From contig NC_084463.1 in NCBI RefSeq assembly GCF_027409185.1, positions 42,386,407 through 42,450,406 on the forward strand: a stretch of 64,000 nt of DNA, written 5' to 3'. This DNA comes from Cynocephalus volans. Taxonomy: Eukaryota; Chordata; Mammalia; Dermoptera; Cynocephalidae. The notes under the pieces are model-generated. The model worked only from the letters and a program-made list of their open reading frames with translations. It was not told the DNA's origin and searched no databases. The translations under genes and the position numbers were made by a program. This document shows, one piece after another, positions 12,017 through 27,926 of this stretch (positions are counted from its first letter, which is position 1; the number at the start of each line of letters is the position of its first letter).

Positions 12017-13051
12017 GGATTGAGTCACCACGTCCAAATATAATCCTTGGGTTAGTAATCTGTCATGAAATAAAACATCCTTCAAGTGCTGGAGAGTTAG
12101 ACAAGATTGAGAAGAAACGGCCCCGACTTCAACAGGAAGAAGTGGACGTTTCCATCTACCCCAAGATAACCGCAGCCCCGCGGTCTGAGGAGAAGCCCTC
12201 CAAGTGTCCCCTGTACCCTGCAGGCACCGCTGTCGGCACCGCACCCACAGGGTCCCCTCCGCCTCCACCCTCTCTTCCAGAAACATCAGTGTTAAAAATA
12301 CAGTCATCCATCAAGCCAGGAGCTACCCGGATTGACACAGCCTCATCTAAGCGAGCAGCAGTCACTACAGCAACTTCCTGTGTCGTGTCAAATATGTGGA
12401 AAACAGCTTCACCACTGGAAGCCATCTTGTGAATTCTCTTCGGAAAGAAGAAATCATTTGAGCCCCCTGCCAAGGAGTCTGTCAGAGCTCTTCCTTCCTT
12501 CCACCAGGACTCCAACACCAAGGCAGACGACGGGGTGTCCGCAGCTCCTTGGCCAGACCCGACTGTTCAGCAGTTTGGTCAGTTCTCAAAGGCTCAGGCT
12601 CTAGAGGAAGAGGAGGAGGATCAGCCGCACAGCCCTGAAGAAGAGCAGAACCTGGAGAGAGCCTTGGATGCACAGCTCGCCAAGCGAGGGACATGCCACG
12701 ATGTGGAAGCGGCTCCTGAATCAGGCGAGAGGGAAGAGGTGGCCTGCGACCCCGAGGATGAGACAGTCTTAGAAGCGAAAATGACCATCGAGGACGTTCC
12801 CAACAGGATGTGTGCAGACGTTAGAAGCATCTCCTCACAGAGGCCTGCAGAGCACGCTTCGGACGTCTCCACTCCCTCTCTGCTTGAGCAGCAGAAAATG
12901 TCAGAAAAACTAAACAAGCAGAGAGAAGAGGCAGCTAGAGGAGCAGGAGGAAGCTCTTAGGCAGCAGAGGGTGACCGTCGGGGCCTCTATGGACCACTTC
13001 TCAGTGTCCAATGCATTGATGTCACCTGGCAAAGTTCATAAAATGTGTTGA
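12017..13051 (+). pseudogene. DIDO1: DIDO1-like exon D: late C-terminal exon
   Basis: The acceptor is tttgttttcag (12006-12016). The frame GIESPRPNIILGLVICHEIK... tracks DIDO1 downstream of its SPOC domain, including the proline run (GSPPPPPSLPE). It hits an in-frame TGA at 12430-12432, then continues in the same frame with ILFGKKKSFEPP...VQQFGQFSK, the acidic EEEEED stretch, and NRMCADV. Near 12930 a small deletion shifts the frame: the original frame continues as RQLEEQEEALRQQR (coiled coil) and SMDHFSVSNALMSP, then ends GKVHKMC-stop at 13049-13051. The long DIDO3-type extension (PPPKSSLPK...) is not present. Confidence 0.88.
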
Positions 13052-14488
13052 AAAGAATAGTTTTTGAAATAACTATGAACTTTTAGATGCAGGAAGAGAA
13101 CATTCTGGACATCAAAAACTGCTGCAATTTTGTGTATAATTCTTTCTTACAAAATTTCACATCTTTACAATTCTGGTGGCCTTTAAAAACAAAAACCTAA
13201 ATTCAATATTTCAACTTAGTTACAAAAATGGGAAGTACCTACAAAAGCATATTTCTTTTTCAGATTGTAGAGTTATCTTTTCCAATAACTTGACTTACAA
13301 ATTTTAAGGGGATTTTACTGGACCTCCGAGCTGTCCCTTCACTGACATCTCAGCTTATGTCTGTGTGTCCACAAGAGCTGTTCTCACGGGTCTTTATCGG
13401 CTCTGCCAGAGGGGTTGAGGTGCCGCCCAGGCCAGTGTCATGTGGTGAGCTGCACGTGTCCCTGCCGTTCCAGCTGTGGGAGAACAGTGTTAGCAGCTCA
13501 TTGTCTGCCATGTTGAGAAATGCAAAACTTACAAATGCATCTTTTGTCATAAAATTGAATTAACAAATTTCAATCAGGAAACCAAAACACATTTCTTAGT
13601 TTTCTTCAGTTTTTCTGTATCACTTTATAAATCTTTTTCAAAAAAATTATTAAAAACATCTGTCCTATAGAAATTGCTACATTGTAAATAGCAATTTATT
13701 GAAAAGTGTTTAGATTTTACCAGCCTAAGGAAACTGAGAAAGTAAACCAATTAAATGCACTTTGAAGCGGGGTTGTCTGAGGTTTGACTAATGAGGAACA
13801 TTTGTCGATCTTACCGTCTGAGCAGTTCTTCCGTTATCCCAGGACAAGTGCACTCAGCTCTAAGCTGTTGTATTTGTCAGGTGATAAATTTAAAAGTCTG
13901 CCATTGAAAATGGAGCAATATTTCTATCAAGTCTGAAATGTAAAATAGTGATTATTAGCTAAGGAACTACAAACTAAATAGAAAGCTTTTCACTGTGAAG
14001 TACAGGATACTGCCTGTTGTATTTTTCAAGTCCTTCTGAAATGTGAAATAAGAGAAAACCTGGCTAATTTATTTGACTGTACAAAATACATGTTGATAAT
14101 TTTTATATTTTCTTAAACTTACTTTTTCAGATGTAAAATTAGAGCATTTCACATGTTCTTTTGGAGTCTATTGCATTACACATCACTACAGACTTTCACT
14201 TCATAGCACAAATTTTTAAGTTATGGAAATATGGAGAACTTATCTACTTGGGGTGTTTGTGTTATAAAACGTGTCACTAGGTTAAATTACCTTGAAGTAG
14301 GTGTCATTTCCAATATTTAATATGTTGTGAAGGTTTTGTGAAGGTTTTTTGGTCTAATTTAAATATACAAATGTAATACGTTTCTTTAGGTTTTGTTGAT
14401 AGAAATTTCTGTAAGTTGTATTTATATTGCAGAGTATTTTATCACTGTATATTGGGCTGTCAGGTTCTGTTATTTGAAGTAGAATAAA
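13052..14488 (+). other. AT-rich 3'UTR-like tract of the DIDO1 copy
   Basis: About 1.4 kb of AT-rich sequence follows the terminal stop, has no gene or recognisable transposon, and ends with a canonical AATAAA at 14483-14488 followed by a GT-rich stretch ('gttttgtctcgtgtgtcttcg'). It reads like the 3'UTR of a short DIDO1 isoform kept in the duplicate. This is inference from position and composition. Confidence 0.5.
14483..14488 (+). terminator. AATAAA polyadenylation signal with GT-rich downstream element
   Basis: The hexamer AATAAA is followed within about 20-35 bases by a T/GT-rich tract (14500-14520), the usual arrangement of a cleavage/polyadenylation site. It is the first such arrangement after the DIDO1-like terminal exon. 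Confidence 0.5.
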
Positions 14489-15405
14489 CATCTACAAAGA
14501 GTTTTGTCTCGTGTGTCTTCGCTCAGCCTTTTTGTCCTAACACTGGGCAGTCAGAGGTTGGACAAGGGCACCTGGACCCCCAGCTTCTGTTGCCCTCGGC
14601 CCCTTCCTGAACTTGGGGGATGAGCCTAGTCATGACTGGCCACCCGGGTTCCCACATCCTTCATCACTCTGCAGGTGTCACACACCCCTGCTGGGGGCCA
14701 CCAAGGAACCTCCCTCCCAGGAAGCCACAGAGCGTGGTGAAGGGGGAAATAATGTCACGGTGTAACAGTGAGGAGGTGCAGGGAGGGGCCGAGTATGTGG
14801 CTCCTGGGCAGGAGGTTGCCCCCAAATCCCAGCCCGTTGGGATTCAAAGGAGCATCCAGCTGCCATTCAGGCTTCTTAGGAAGTGACTGGTGCAGAGTTG
14901 GTGGCCCAGAACAAGTACTTGAAGGTGGAAGGGAGATGGCTGTGCATGGTCAGCACAGGGAGGAGCATGCAGGTGTGGGTCTGGCTGACAGATTGATCTG
15001 GTCACCCTTGAGCCAGCAATTAGCTTTTCAACAAGTGTGTATGTCCACAACTCAGCCATGAGCATAGACACTGAGGGGATGTTCCTGAACAAAGTGTTGA
15101 CCAGCCCAGGCAGGACAGGCCTTCCTTGTGTGGCAGAGTGTTTAGTGGGGCTGGTGTCTCATTTCCCAGCCAAGCTCATAGCAGACCTGAGGCAAGTGTA
15201 ACAAGGGAGGGGACTTCATAAGGAGACCCCTCTGACTACCTGTGCTGGCCAATCAGGACAAGGCCATGGAGACATAGGAGGGGACAACACCTGTGAGGGA
15301 GCAGAGAGAACACGGGAAACAGAGCCAGACCTGTGATGCCCTTCGATGACTGTGAGGCCACTGCCATGCAGAGGAAGAGCCAGCAAGGAGGGTGCAGAGG
15401 GAGGC
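14489..15405. other. Unassigned single-copy-looking sequence
   Basis: No recognised gene, SINE, L1 or LTR. Moderately GC-rich. Short ORFs at 14620-15092 on both strands have no features to support coding. Confidence 0.4.
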
Positions 15406-16612
15406 ACATATCACACACACACAACACACTCACCACTCATAGATACACACAATGCACACATACACCACACTGATACACACACATCACACACCACTCAGAT
15501 ACAACACACACATGCACACACCACTCAGATACCACACATGCACACACACCCCCACACAGATACACTCACAACACACATGTACACACACAACACACACTCA
15601 GCACAGATACAAACACCACACACTCACCACATACAGATACACCATGCAGACACCATGCACTCACACCCATACCACATATTCACAAACACCATAAACACAC
15701 AATACACGCCACACACCACAGATACACACATATACCACGCATGCAAACCACAGATGCACAACACACACATGCACACACACCACTCACTACACATACAGAT
15801 ACACAACATTCACGCACACACACCCCACATACAGATACACCATGCAGACACCATGCACACATACCCATACCACATATGCACAAACACCACATGCACCATA
15901 CACACGCCACGCACCATACACAGACACACCACACACGTACACCACCCCACACTCACCACAGATACATATGCAACACACATCATACACTCACCACACATAT
16001 ACACACCATGCACACACACCACACACTCACCACACATACGGATACACACCATGCACAGACACCATGCACTCGACATGCACATACCCATACCACATATGCA
16101 CAAACACCACACACACACCATACACACATACCACACACGTCACACACACCATATACATCCCACAGATACACACATACCACACATGCACACCACACACACG
16201 TGAGCACACTGCACGTGCACCACATACACACTGCACATGCACACGCACTCACCACACAGATACACACCACACCACACACATGGATGACACACACCATGTT
16301 CACACACCACACACATGCCATGCATACATATGCACCACACATGCAGCGCACATATATACAAACACAACACACACCATGCACACACACGAGCACACTGCTC
16401 AAATACCCCACACACCACACATGCACTCACCACACATACAGATACACACAGCACACACACCATGCACACCACACCACACACATGCACACACGCAACACAT
16501 ACACGATGGCAGTGTGATCAGAGGCAGGCACACACTACACATATCACACACACAGTTTGAGTAGAGGCAGGCACACCACACACACACAACACAATAGTAT
16601 AAGCAGATACAC
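15406..16612. repeat. CA-rich complex tandem repeat with ~200-bp higher-order period
   Basis: About 1.2 kb of (CACA)-based variant repeat (cacacaccacacatgcacac...). A longer unit recurs: 'catgcagacaccatgcac' followed by 'cccataccacat' and 'tcacaaacacc/gcacaaacacc' appears at about 15642, 15841 and 16050, a spacing of about 199-209 bp. The repeat has no stops in several frames, which gives spurious His/Thr-rich ORFs on the plus strand and Cys/Val-rich ones on the minus strand; none is a gene. Confidence 0.9.
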
Positions 16613-16686
16613 ACACAAGATACTCTAATTCAGAAAAATAAAAAAGAAATTAAAGCAGGAAAGTTTTTATTTAAAAAGTGTAACTA

Positions 16687-16782
16687 GTTTGTTTTTGGCA
16701 GCTGGCTGGTATGGGGATCTGAACACTTGACTTTGGTGTTATAACCCTGTGCCCTAAATGACTAAGCTAACTGGCCAGCCCC
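16687..16782 (-). mobile_element. tRNA-Ile-derived SINE (CYN-type), monomer, antisense
   Basis: On the minus strand it reads ggctggccagttagcttag..., then ataacaccaaagtcaagtgttcagatcccc, a decayed tRNA-Ile A box and B box. It is flanked by a 13-bp direct repeat AAAAGTGTAACTA at 16674-16686 and 16783-16795, a clear target-site duplication. This SINE type is characteristic of colugos. Confidence 0.9.
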
Positions 16783-16795
16783 AAAAGTGTAACTA

Positions 16796-19700
16796 CTAAA
16801 GTCTACCTGAAACATCGTTTTTTCTCAGTTACGCTTAAGAAACCCTGTGTGAGAACAAGAATCTAAATATAGAAAATAAGATCTACACACAGGTTAAGGT
16901 CTGCGGGAAGCACATCTTTTCTGCACAGTATTGTTGAGACAGCTCCTACCCTGGGCCTGTCCCCTCACTGTGCTTCCATAGTGATGCATTTTTCTTGTAA
17001 AATTATCAGAAAGAGGAGACAAATATTTTTATTTATTTTTTAAAAATATCCATCATCCACATAGAAAAAGCTCCAAGAGTTTATTGAACACACAACGCCC
17101 CATCCCCCCAACTGAGAACATTTTTTTTTTGCAATCATCACAAGAAATGGCTAAAAGATCAATGTCAGTTGTAAATCTCTGTCAACCTGTGACAACCTAT
17201 TTCTGTCACTTGCTTCTCACGTGAGTAGAGATTTAAGCTGGGATAGATGGGTGTATAGTTTGATCTGAAAAAAGTTTGAATTTTTAGGTTAAATTAATCT
17301 ACCACAGATTTTCTACCATTTTCTAAGACGGTGTGAAGAGAACATCACTCTGCAAGAGGACTTCTGCCTGAGAGTAGCAGAAGCTGGAGTTGTGCAATAA
17401 GTAGAATAATGAAGGGTATAGAGGGACGTTTTCTCTTTTGCATTTAAAAAATCAACTTTTGAGCTCATCCCATTTCTCATATTTATTAACAAGGCCGTTG
17501 AGATATTTATGCCAGTGTGTGTGTGTGTACGTGTGTGTGCACATAAATTCTACCATATTGCAAACTTCCACTCATCGGTAGAAACAGTGCATGTTGCAGT
17601 GAATGCATATACTTTAATCATTGTTGTTTAGGACATCTATCAATATTAAGATTCCCGAAGAAAGTCAACCTCTCCACACAGATTCCATTTCTAGGACACT
17701 CTATCTAGAGGCCACTCTTAAGGTTCCTTTCTCCTTTCCTCCCAATAAGACCCATTAAAGAGAACTGCAGTGAGCCGTGAAGGAGGCACAACAGATAGCT
17801 TTAGGACGACTCTGCTAGAAGTGGGCACTCCTGAAAACCCATGGGCACTGGCCCCTGCAATCTCCTGCCCTCTCCACCTACCAGTCCTGTTTCCACACAC
17901 GTCCACCCCACAGCCCCCAGGTGTGCACCTAACACTGTGACTCAGAGGTCCTCTGTCTCTTCACTGAAACGTGCTACCTCTAACCAAAATATCACACATG
18001 CTAACTGAAACAAAATAAAGGAAGGGCTGCAAAACAGCAGGGAGACAAGAAAACACATGAGGGGGCGCCAAGGGCAACACATCATGAAGCTTCTTTATGA
18101 ACACGAGCTCATAAATACAAATCACATGGAAATAAATGGGTGACAAACACCTGTAAGAAGCTTTCAACTGGCCGAGGAAGTGACAGCTGACAGCATGGCA
18201 TGAGGAAACGCTGTTGGAAAATGGAGGGGATAAAGGGTGACTCTGCTCTCTACAAAAAGATTTGTTATAATGAGGTGACAACTTAAACAATACATTTATC
18301 CAAGTTTAAGGTGTTTCTTGATTTAATACATATTTACTTTATTTCAGTGTGGAAGCCTAGTGATTTATATAGGCAAGCTAAGTGGAAGAAAAAAAAGAAA
18401 CGGAGCAAAAAACCAAACCAAACAAAAATCCCCCAAAAGCCAGAGCACAAGGGCCTGTTTGCAAAACATGTTAAGTCTCTCCAAAACATTTTTTCTGCTT
18501 TAAGTTATGCACAGCAAGCTTAGATCTTTAACTCCCAGCTTTTTTGGATGCATATGAGCCAGCACAACTTGATAGCTAGTCCCCTGAGTGACTGCCATTG
18601 CAGGTGATGATGTAGATTAGGTGTGACACCGTGAATAGCTTTGAAGGGCAAAGAGCTCAAATTGAGCATGAGTCAGGCAGCTGTGCAGCTCCCTTCTGAT
18701 GACAGCAGGAGGGAGAACTCATGGCGTTGCGGTTGGAAACAGCCTTCCACACAGGGCTGAGGACTTTCACTTCTGCCTGTGGCAGAACAAAATACAATCC
18801 TTGGGATTTAGATAGGCATGTTGTGAAACAATTTTGTCTTTCTCCCTACAGAGGTTGATAGATTAGGAGACTAATCAACAGAAGCACTGGGCTGCCTTCA
18901 ACGATGGGTGGAAAGAGTTGGTCTCTGGAAGCCCCTGACTCAAAATTAAGAGATTTAGGGTAACTTGAACTTGAATTAAGCAATTGGCTCAAGCCTGTGG
19001 ACAGTCAAAACAAGATTACATAGCACTTGGTAAGTGCATTAGTTTTCTATCACTGCCACAGGCTTAGCAGCTTAAACCAGCACCTCTTGCAGCCTCAGGA
19101 GCTGAGAGGTCCCAGCTGACAGCCAGCAAGGCAACAGGCACCCAGTCCCACAGCCCCTGGGCACCAAGTTCTGCCAGCAAGTGCTGTGCTTGGAAGAAGA
19201 CCCCAAATGCAGGTGGGAATGCAGCCTTGCTTACACCTGCATGGCAGCTTGAGACCCCAGCAGGGGACCCAGCTGATGTCGTGCCAATGCACAACCCATG
19301 GAAATGGAGAAGACGTGTGCATTTTAAGCCATCATGTTCACGGTAATTTCTTACACAGCACATAAAACTATAGAGACGAGGAGCTACTGTAACAAATTCC
19401 TAAAATGTAGGAGCGGCTTTAGGTTCTGGCAGTGTGAGGAGGCTGGAAGACTCTTGAGGGGCTTTAGAGAAAGCATAGCCTGCCTTGTCCCAACAGGAGG
19501 AAGGAGGGTGCTGGCCACGTGGTGACAGAGAGCTCACTGAGGCCATCTGTGTAGTGACATGGAGGCAAGACCAGGGCGTGGTGAGGCTGTCCACACATGC
19601 CGGAGATGAATCAGCAGCATGTGGAAGAGGCAGATGTGAGGACAGAAAGAGAAACTGAGGCAAGAGCTGTTAAGAAAGAGAAATGAAAATTTGATAACTC

Positions 19701-21184
19701 TGAAAACTCAGTCTCTCCAGATGGCCGAAGATGCTGCCATTGAGAGACTGAGTGCTGGCAAGTGTGCCCCAAGGCAAGGTCGAGGGCTGGCCATGGGACA
19801 TTTGCCAAAACCTCAGAAACAAAAGGTCAGAGAATACAGTCACAGGAAGAGCCTCTCAGGAGGTCAAGGGAGTGCCTCAATGACCCTCAGCCCAACCAGC
19901 GGGTACAGGGTCAAGGGCAAGGGTGAAGGGTGAGGGTCAAGGGTGAGGTGAGCTTCCCGTGTCTCAGCCTAAAAGATCTGAAGACCTCGAAGACTCAAGA
20001 AATCTGCTTAGGCAGAATCACTGTCACTTGAGCTAACAGGGACAGACCACAGATGAAACAGAAGGAGACTCTAGGAACCCCCAGCTTGCACTGCAGGCTG
20101 CGGGCTGACAGACCAACCCTGCTGAACAAATGTGCAGCCTTCCATTAAGGAAGTCACCACAGAGAATGAAGGTGAGGCAAGGGACCCAGGCCCTGAGACC
20201 ATCCCAGCAGCAAGACTGGGCCTGGCTGGCACTGGGAACTGCCATGGACCAGTGGCTCTGTGATTCCCTCCATTTCCCCCCTTTTTGAACAGGAATGACC
20301 ACAGCTGCTCTCCTGGCCTGTCCCACTAAGCCCTGAGACCAGGCTTGTCCAAATCAGCCAAGAGCCCCTCAGACCTGCCACGTGGCTGTGGGGCACAGGA
20401 AGGCAGTGGCAGCCGGTGCTGCTGTGTGACGTCTGTGAGGACGGGCCTGGGCCCTGCTGCTGTGGGCAGAACTCAGCTGACACGTCACAAGTGATGACGG
20501 GGAGACAGTGACAAAGGCTCGCGCAGAAGCACAAGCCCACAGCTGTCTGTGCCTGTGATCACGTAACATGAAGTACAAGAGTATTATGTTTTAGCCACTG
20601 GAAGAAGTTAAATGTGCTGTCTCCATGCTTTTCTGCATAATTTTTAAAGGAATTGAAAAGATTTTCACATTCAGTCTCTTATGAGTAACCAAGTTAGTGA
20701 GAAAACATAACTTTTCTTTTACAAATAAGTTTATAAGAAAATCACCACGGGTCTGTACAAAGATTTTTATCCAAGAACATTCACTGTGGCATCGATCATT
20801 GTCATGGAAAATTAGAAGCCACCTAAATGTCTGACAGTAGGGAATTGCTCAAAAGTGCTGTGGTATCTGACTATAATACAAAAAGGCAATTCAACATACG
20901 GTAGACTATTTGGTGCCGTGGAAAAATATCCATAACATATGTTTGGGGAGAAGAGAATGTAAAAAAGAATTGTGCAGAGGCTACATCCATTTTTTGTTTT
21001 AAAAAGTATACATGTGAGAGTGAGAGAAGACCGGAAGGCGACTGGTTAGCTTGTGATGGTGGGATTACAGACGTTGCTCCTTTACTTTTGTGGTTTATTA
21101 GTATCAAACATTTTTTCATGATCAATTTGCGCTGCATTTGCAATCATAACAAACATTAAATGCTATTTTAAAATGTTCGTATGG
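16796..21184. other. Long stretch with no recognised gene
   Basis: I see no exon with known similarity. There is a short (GT)n at about 17516-17540. About 19040-19360 has LTR/MaLR-like phrases ('gcattagttttctatcactgccacaggc...cagcttaaa', 'gtgcattttaagccatcatg') and may be one or two decayed repeat fragments. About 19870-19940 has a short degenerate 'gggtcaaggg' tandem. ORFs at 17718-18290, 19064-19363 and 20154-20578 look like chance. Confidence 0.45.
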
Positions 21185-22165
21185 TAGCCGTAAAAGTAGC
21201 AAACAGGTTTATGAAAAGGTGCTGCTTGGCATCACTAACCATCAGGGAAATGCAAATCAAACCACAGTGAGATATCACCTCACACCCTTAAGATAGCTTT
21301 TATCAAAAAGTCAAGATAATAAATTGTTGTTGTGGGTGTGGGAAAAGAGAAACTCTCCTACACTATGGGTAGGGAAGTAAACTGATCCAGTCCATATGAA
21401 AAAAATATGGAGACATCTCCAGAAATTAAAAATCGAACTACCTTGCAATCATTCAATTGCACACCTGGGTATACACACAAAGAAAATAGAACTAGTATGT
21501 CAAAGAAATTTCTGTACCCCCTTGTTCATAGCACATTATTTACAATAGCCAAGATATAAAAACAACCTAAAGGTCCATTGACAGAAGAATGGATAAGTAA
21601 TATGTGGTATATATGAGGATACCTCAAGAAGTTCTCAGAAAAATAAAATGAAAAGATAATTTGACTCTTGCCATTAACTTTTTAAAGTACCTTCATATAC
21701 ATAGTATTCACCCATAAAGAAAAAGGCAACCCTCCCACTTGTGACATCATGGATGAACCTGGTAGGACATTATGGTATCTGAAATAAGACAGAAAAAATA
21801 CAAATATTTTGATATAAGTTACATGTAAAATCTAATAAAAAAAAAAGGTAGAGTCAAAACACAAAGGTGGGTGCTGACAGCCAGGGGTAGTGAGATGGAA
21901 AGACGTTGATCAAAGGCTATAACCTCTCAGTTACAAGATAAATTTGGGGGATCTAATGTAAACATTGTGACTATAGTTAACTATGTATTGTACACTTGGG
22001 AATTTTTTAAGAGAGCACATTGTGTTTTCACCGCAAAAAAAATATGGTAATTGTGTGAGATGGTGACTGTGTTAGTTAACATGGTTATGTTGGTCATTAC
22101 ACAATGTATACTTATATCAACTCATCACAATGTACATCTTTAATATATACAATTTACATTTGCAA
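21185..22165 (+). mobile_element. Old L1 3' end, sense
   Basis: The phrases 'catcagggaaatgcaaatcaaaccacagtgagatatcacctcacaccc', 'acctgggtatacacac' and 'gaatggataag' are the standard L1 ORF2 tail and 3'UTR, followed by the L1M-type 3'UTR ('agccaggggtagtgag', 'actatagttaactatgtattgtacacttg'). It is interrupted at 21614-21697 by a mariner-type MITE. Confidence 0.85.
21614..21697. mobile_element. Mariner-type MITE (~85 bp), inserted in old L1
   Basis: Near-palindromic element: left end 'tgaggatacctcaagaagttc', right end the approximate complement 'aactttttaaagtaccttca', between TA dinucleotides. The same family occurs at 33729-33812 and 58449-58641. Confidence 0.75.
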
Positions 22166-25060
<2,895 letters not shown>

Positions 25061-27912
25061 TAACCACCACACTCAAGATGAAGGGAAGAACTCCACCCCC
25101 ACCCATGCAAGAGGAAGGAAAAGCACAGGTGCCATGACAGGGAGGCCTAGAGCAGGGAAATGCCTAGGCCCAACCAACCCCACTCCTGTCCACACAGAAG
25201 GCAGGAGGAGCTTTGCCACAGGGACAGAGAAGACACAAACCACCTCCATGGACGTGCACCACAACAGCAGCCACCACAGCTTGTACCTCCACAAGGACAG
25301 CTTGCCACCACAGAGCAGCCATGACCACCATGCAGGGGGGCCCACCACATATTCAACTGCACCAACACAAGTAGAGTCACCAGAGGAGCCTTGAAAAGGA
25401 AGAGTCGGTCTTTCTCCTTAAAGTCCACTCCAGACTCCAGAGTAATAAAAGAAGCAAGTGATCTATCAGATGACCAGAAATCAAGGTGAGAGACTAAAAG
25501 TACATTAAAAAAGAAGAAAATAAGACACTAAAAAGGAATATAGTAATTCTCAAATGCCAGATCCTACAGGACAGGAACCCCCTGAAATGACTGAAAAGGA
25601 ATTCTGAGCAACAGTCTTAAGGCAACTCAATGACACACAAGAAGACGCAGCACAACAAAATGAGAAAAAGTATCCAGGGTCTGAAGGAGAAAACATACAA
25701 AGAGATTAACGTTCTAAAAAAGAGTTTAGCTGAGTTCATGGAGCTGAAGGGTTCATTTGATTTTTTTAAAAAATTGCAAATTTAAATGGCAGGCTAGAAC
25801 AAGCAGAAAAAATGATTTCTGATCTTCCAGATGGTCTACTCAAAATAACCCAGGTGGGCAAAAAAAATAAATAAAAATAAATAAATAAATAAAAATTAAA
25901 AAATTAAGAAATCTAAGACAGCTAGCAGACAACCCAAAGTGCACAAACATCTGAATCATGGATGTTCTAGAAGGAAAGGAAAAAGAAAAAGGAATTAAAA
26001 ACATATTCGACGAAACAGTAGTGGAAAAATCCACAGGCATAGGGGAGAGTTACGAACCTTCAGATCCACAAACAGACTCAAAGATCCCAAAACAGATTTA
26101 ATCCACAAAGGTCCTCTGAGACACATTACAGTAAAATTGGCAAAGCTCATAAAGAAAGAGAATCTTAAAAGCAGCAAGAGAAGAGCATCAAGTCACCTAT
26201 AAGGAAGCCTCCATCAGACTAACAGCAGGCTTCTCAACAGAAACCCTAAAGTTTAGAAGAGAATGGGATGATATATTAAAAATACTAAAAAAAAAAAAAA
26301 AACTGCCACCAAGAATACTTTTACCCAGCATGGCGATCCTTCAGAAATGAGGAAGTACTATATTTCCCAAACAAAAACTGCAAGAGTTCCCTACCACATA
26401 ACCAGCTCTACAGAAATCCTCAAGTACTTTATCTACAATTCAAAAAACAATAATCACTACCATGAGTACACAAGAAAGAACAAAATCCACTAATAGAACA
26501 AAAATGCAAATGAAAAAGGAAAACTTTATTTATCCACCTCAAAAAACCCACACAAAAGACAAACAATAAAAAGGGAAGGAACAAAAGATATCTAAAACAT
26601 TCAAACAAAACTCAATTAAATGCCAGGACTAACTCAATACCTTTCAATAATAACTCTCAATGCAAAGGTAATAAATTCCCCACTCAAAAAACACAGACTG
26701 ACTGACTGGATTAAAAAGCTAGATCCAACTTATACTTGAAAAGATTCACTGCACCTGTAAAGACACACACAGACTAAGAGTGGAAGGATGGAAAAAGTTG
26801 TACCATGCAAATGCAAGCCAAAAACGAGCAAGAATATCTTCTCTTATATTGGATAAAACAGAATTTAAACCAAAAGCCATAAAAAGAAACAAAGAAAGCT
26901 AGTATTTAATTATAGGGATGTATCCAGCAAGAAGACATACAAATCACAAATATATGCACCCAATATCAGAGTACTCACATTAGACCTAATGAAAGAGATA
27001 AACCCAAACACGATAATGGCGGAGGACTTGAACAACCCTCTCTCAACACTGAACAGATCTAGGCAAAAAAAGCAGTGGAGCAACGCAACATTTAAAACAC
27101 ACTGTAGACCAGTTGGATTGGCAGATATCTACAGAACACTTCATCCAACAAGCACAGAATATACATTCTTCTCAGCACATTGAACATCCCCAGGATAGAC
27201 CCCATGTTCAGTTGGAAATCAAGTCTCCACAGACTTTCAAAAATTGAAGTTATCTGAAGTAACTACTCAGACCACAACAGACAAATGAGAAATCAATAAC
27301 AAGTGAAACTCTGGAAAGCGTACATGGAAACTAAACAGCATGCTCCTGAAAGACGTATGGTACAAGGAGAAATTAAACAGGAAATCAAAAAATTTCTTGA
27401 AACCAATGAAAATGAAGACACATCATACCAAAAAATGTGGGATACTGTTAAGAGACAAGTTTATCACAATAAACAACCTAACACTACATCTCAAAGAACT
27501 AGAAAAACAAGAACGATCCAATCCCAGTTAGTTGATGAAAAGAAATAATGAACATCAGAGCAGATGTTCATTGAATTAAATAGAAGCCCAAAAAACAATA
27601 TGAGGCTAACTCAAAAAAAATAAAAAATAAAAGACTCAAAAATTAGAAAGGGAAAAGGAAAAATTACAACTGATACCAAAGAAACACAAAGAATCATTAG
27701 AGACTATAACAGCCATACACCAACAAAACTGAAAACCTAGAGAAAAAGGATAAATTTCTGGGCACACACAAACTACCAAAGACTGAACCAAGACGACGCA
27801 GGAAACCGAAACAAGTCCAATAACAAGCAACAAAACTGAAGCAGTAATTAGCAGTCTCTAGAAAGAAAGGCCTAGGACCAGATGGCTTTACTGCAGAAGC
27901 CTACTAAGCCTT

Positions 27913-27926
27913 TAAAGATGAATTAA
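27913..27926 (+). repeat. Left target-site duplication of the RAB12 retrocopy
   Basis: TAAAGATGAATTAA, 14 bp, identical to 29981-29994. It marks the L1-driven insertion point inside the host L1. Confidence 0.9.

Larger units (their letters stand above)
2859..14488 (+). pseudogene. DIDO1: Duplicated, intron-containing DIDO1 pseudogene with internal deletion
   Basis: Four exons of death-inducer obliterator 1, a chromatin and transcription-elongation reader, occur in order: 2859-3696, 4459-4780, 6724-6935 and 12017-13051. Introns sit at the expected places with AG/GT borders, so the copy arose from genomic DNA and not from mRNA. All exons between the lysine-rich linker after the PHD finger and the late 'ESPRPNIILG' exon are missing, so the TFIIS-like central domain and the SPOC domain are absent. 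Several PHD zinc ligands are replaced, one exon has a 1-bp deletion, and the last exon has an in-frame stop (12430-12432) and a later frameshift. A real DIDO1 gene must lie elsewhere. I infer a segmental duplicate that decayed; expression as a short transcript is not excluded. Confidence 0.9.

Noticed and set aside
15346-16614. Long His/Thr-rich and Cys/Val-rich ORFs (to 285 residues)
   Set aside because: They are direct translation of CA/TG repeat in several frames and have no start context, domains or splice sites.
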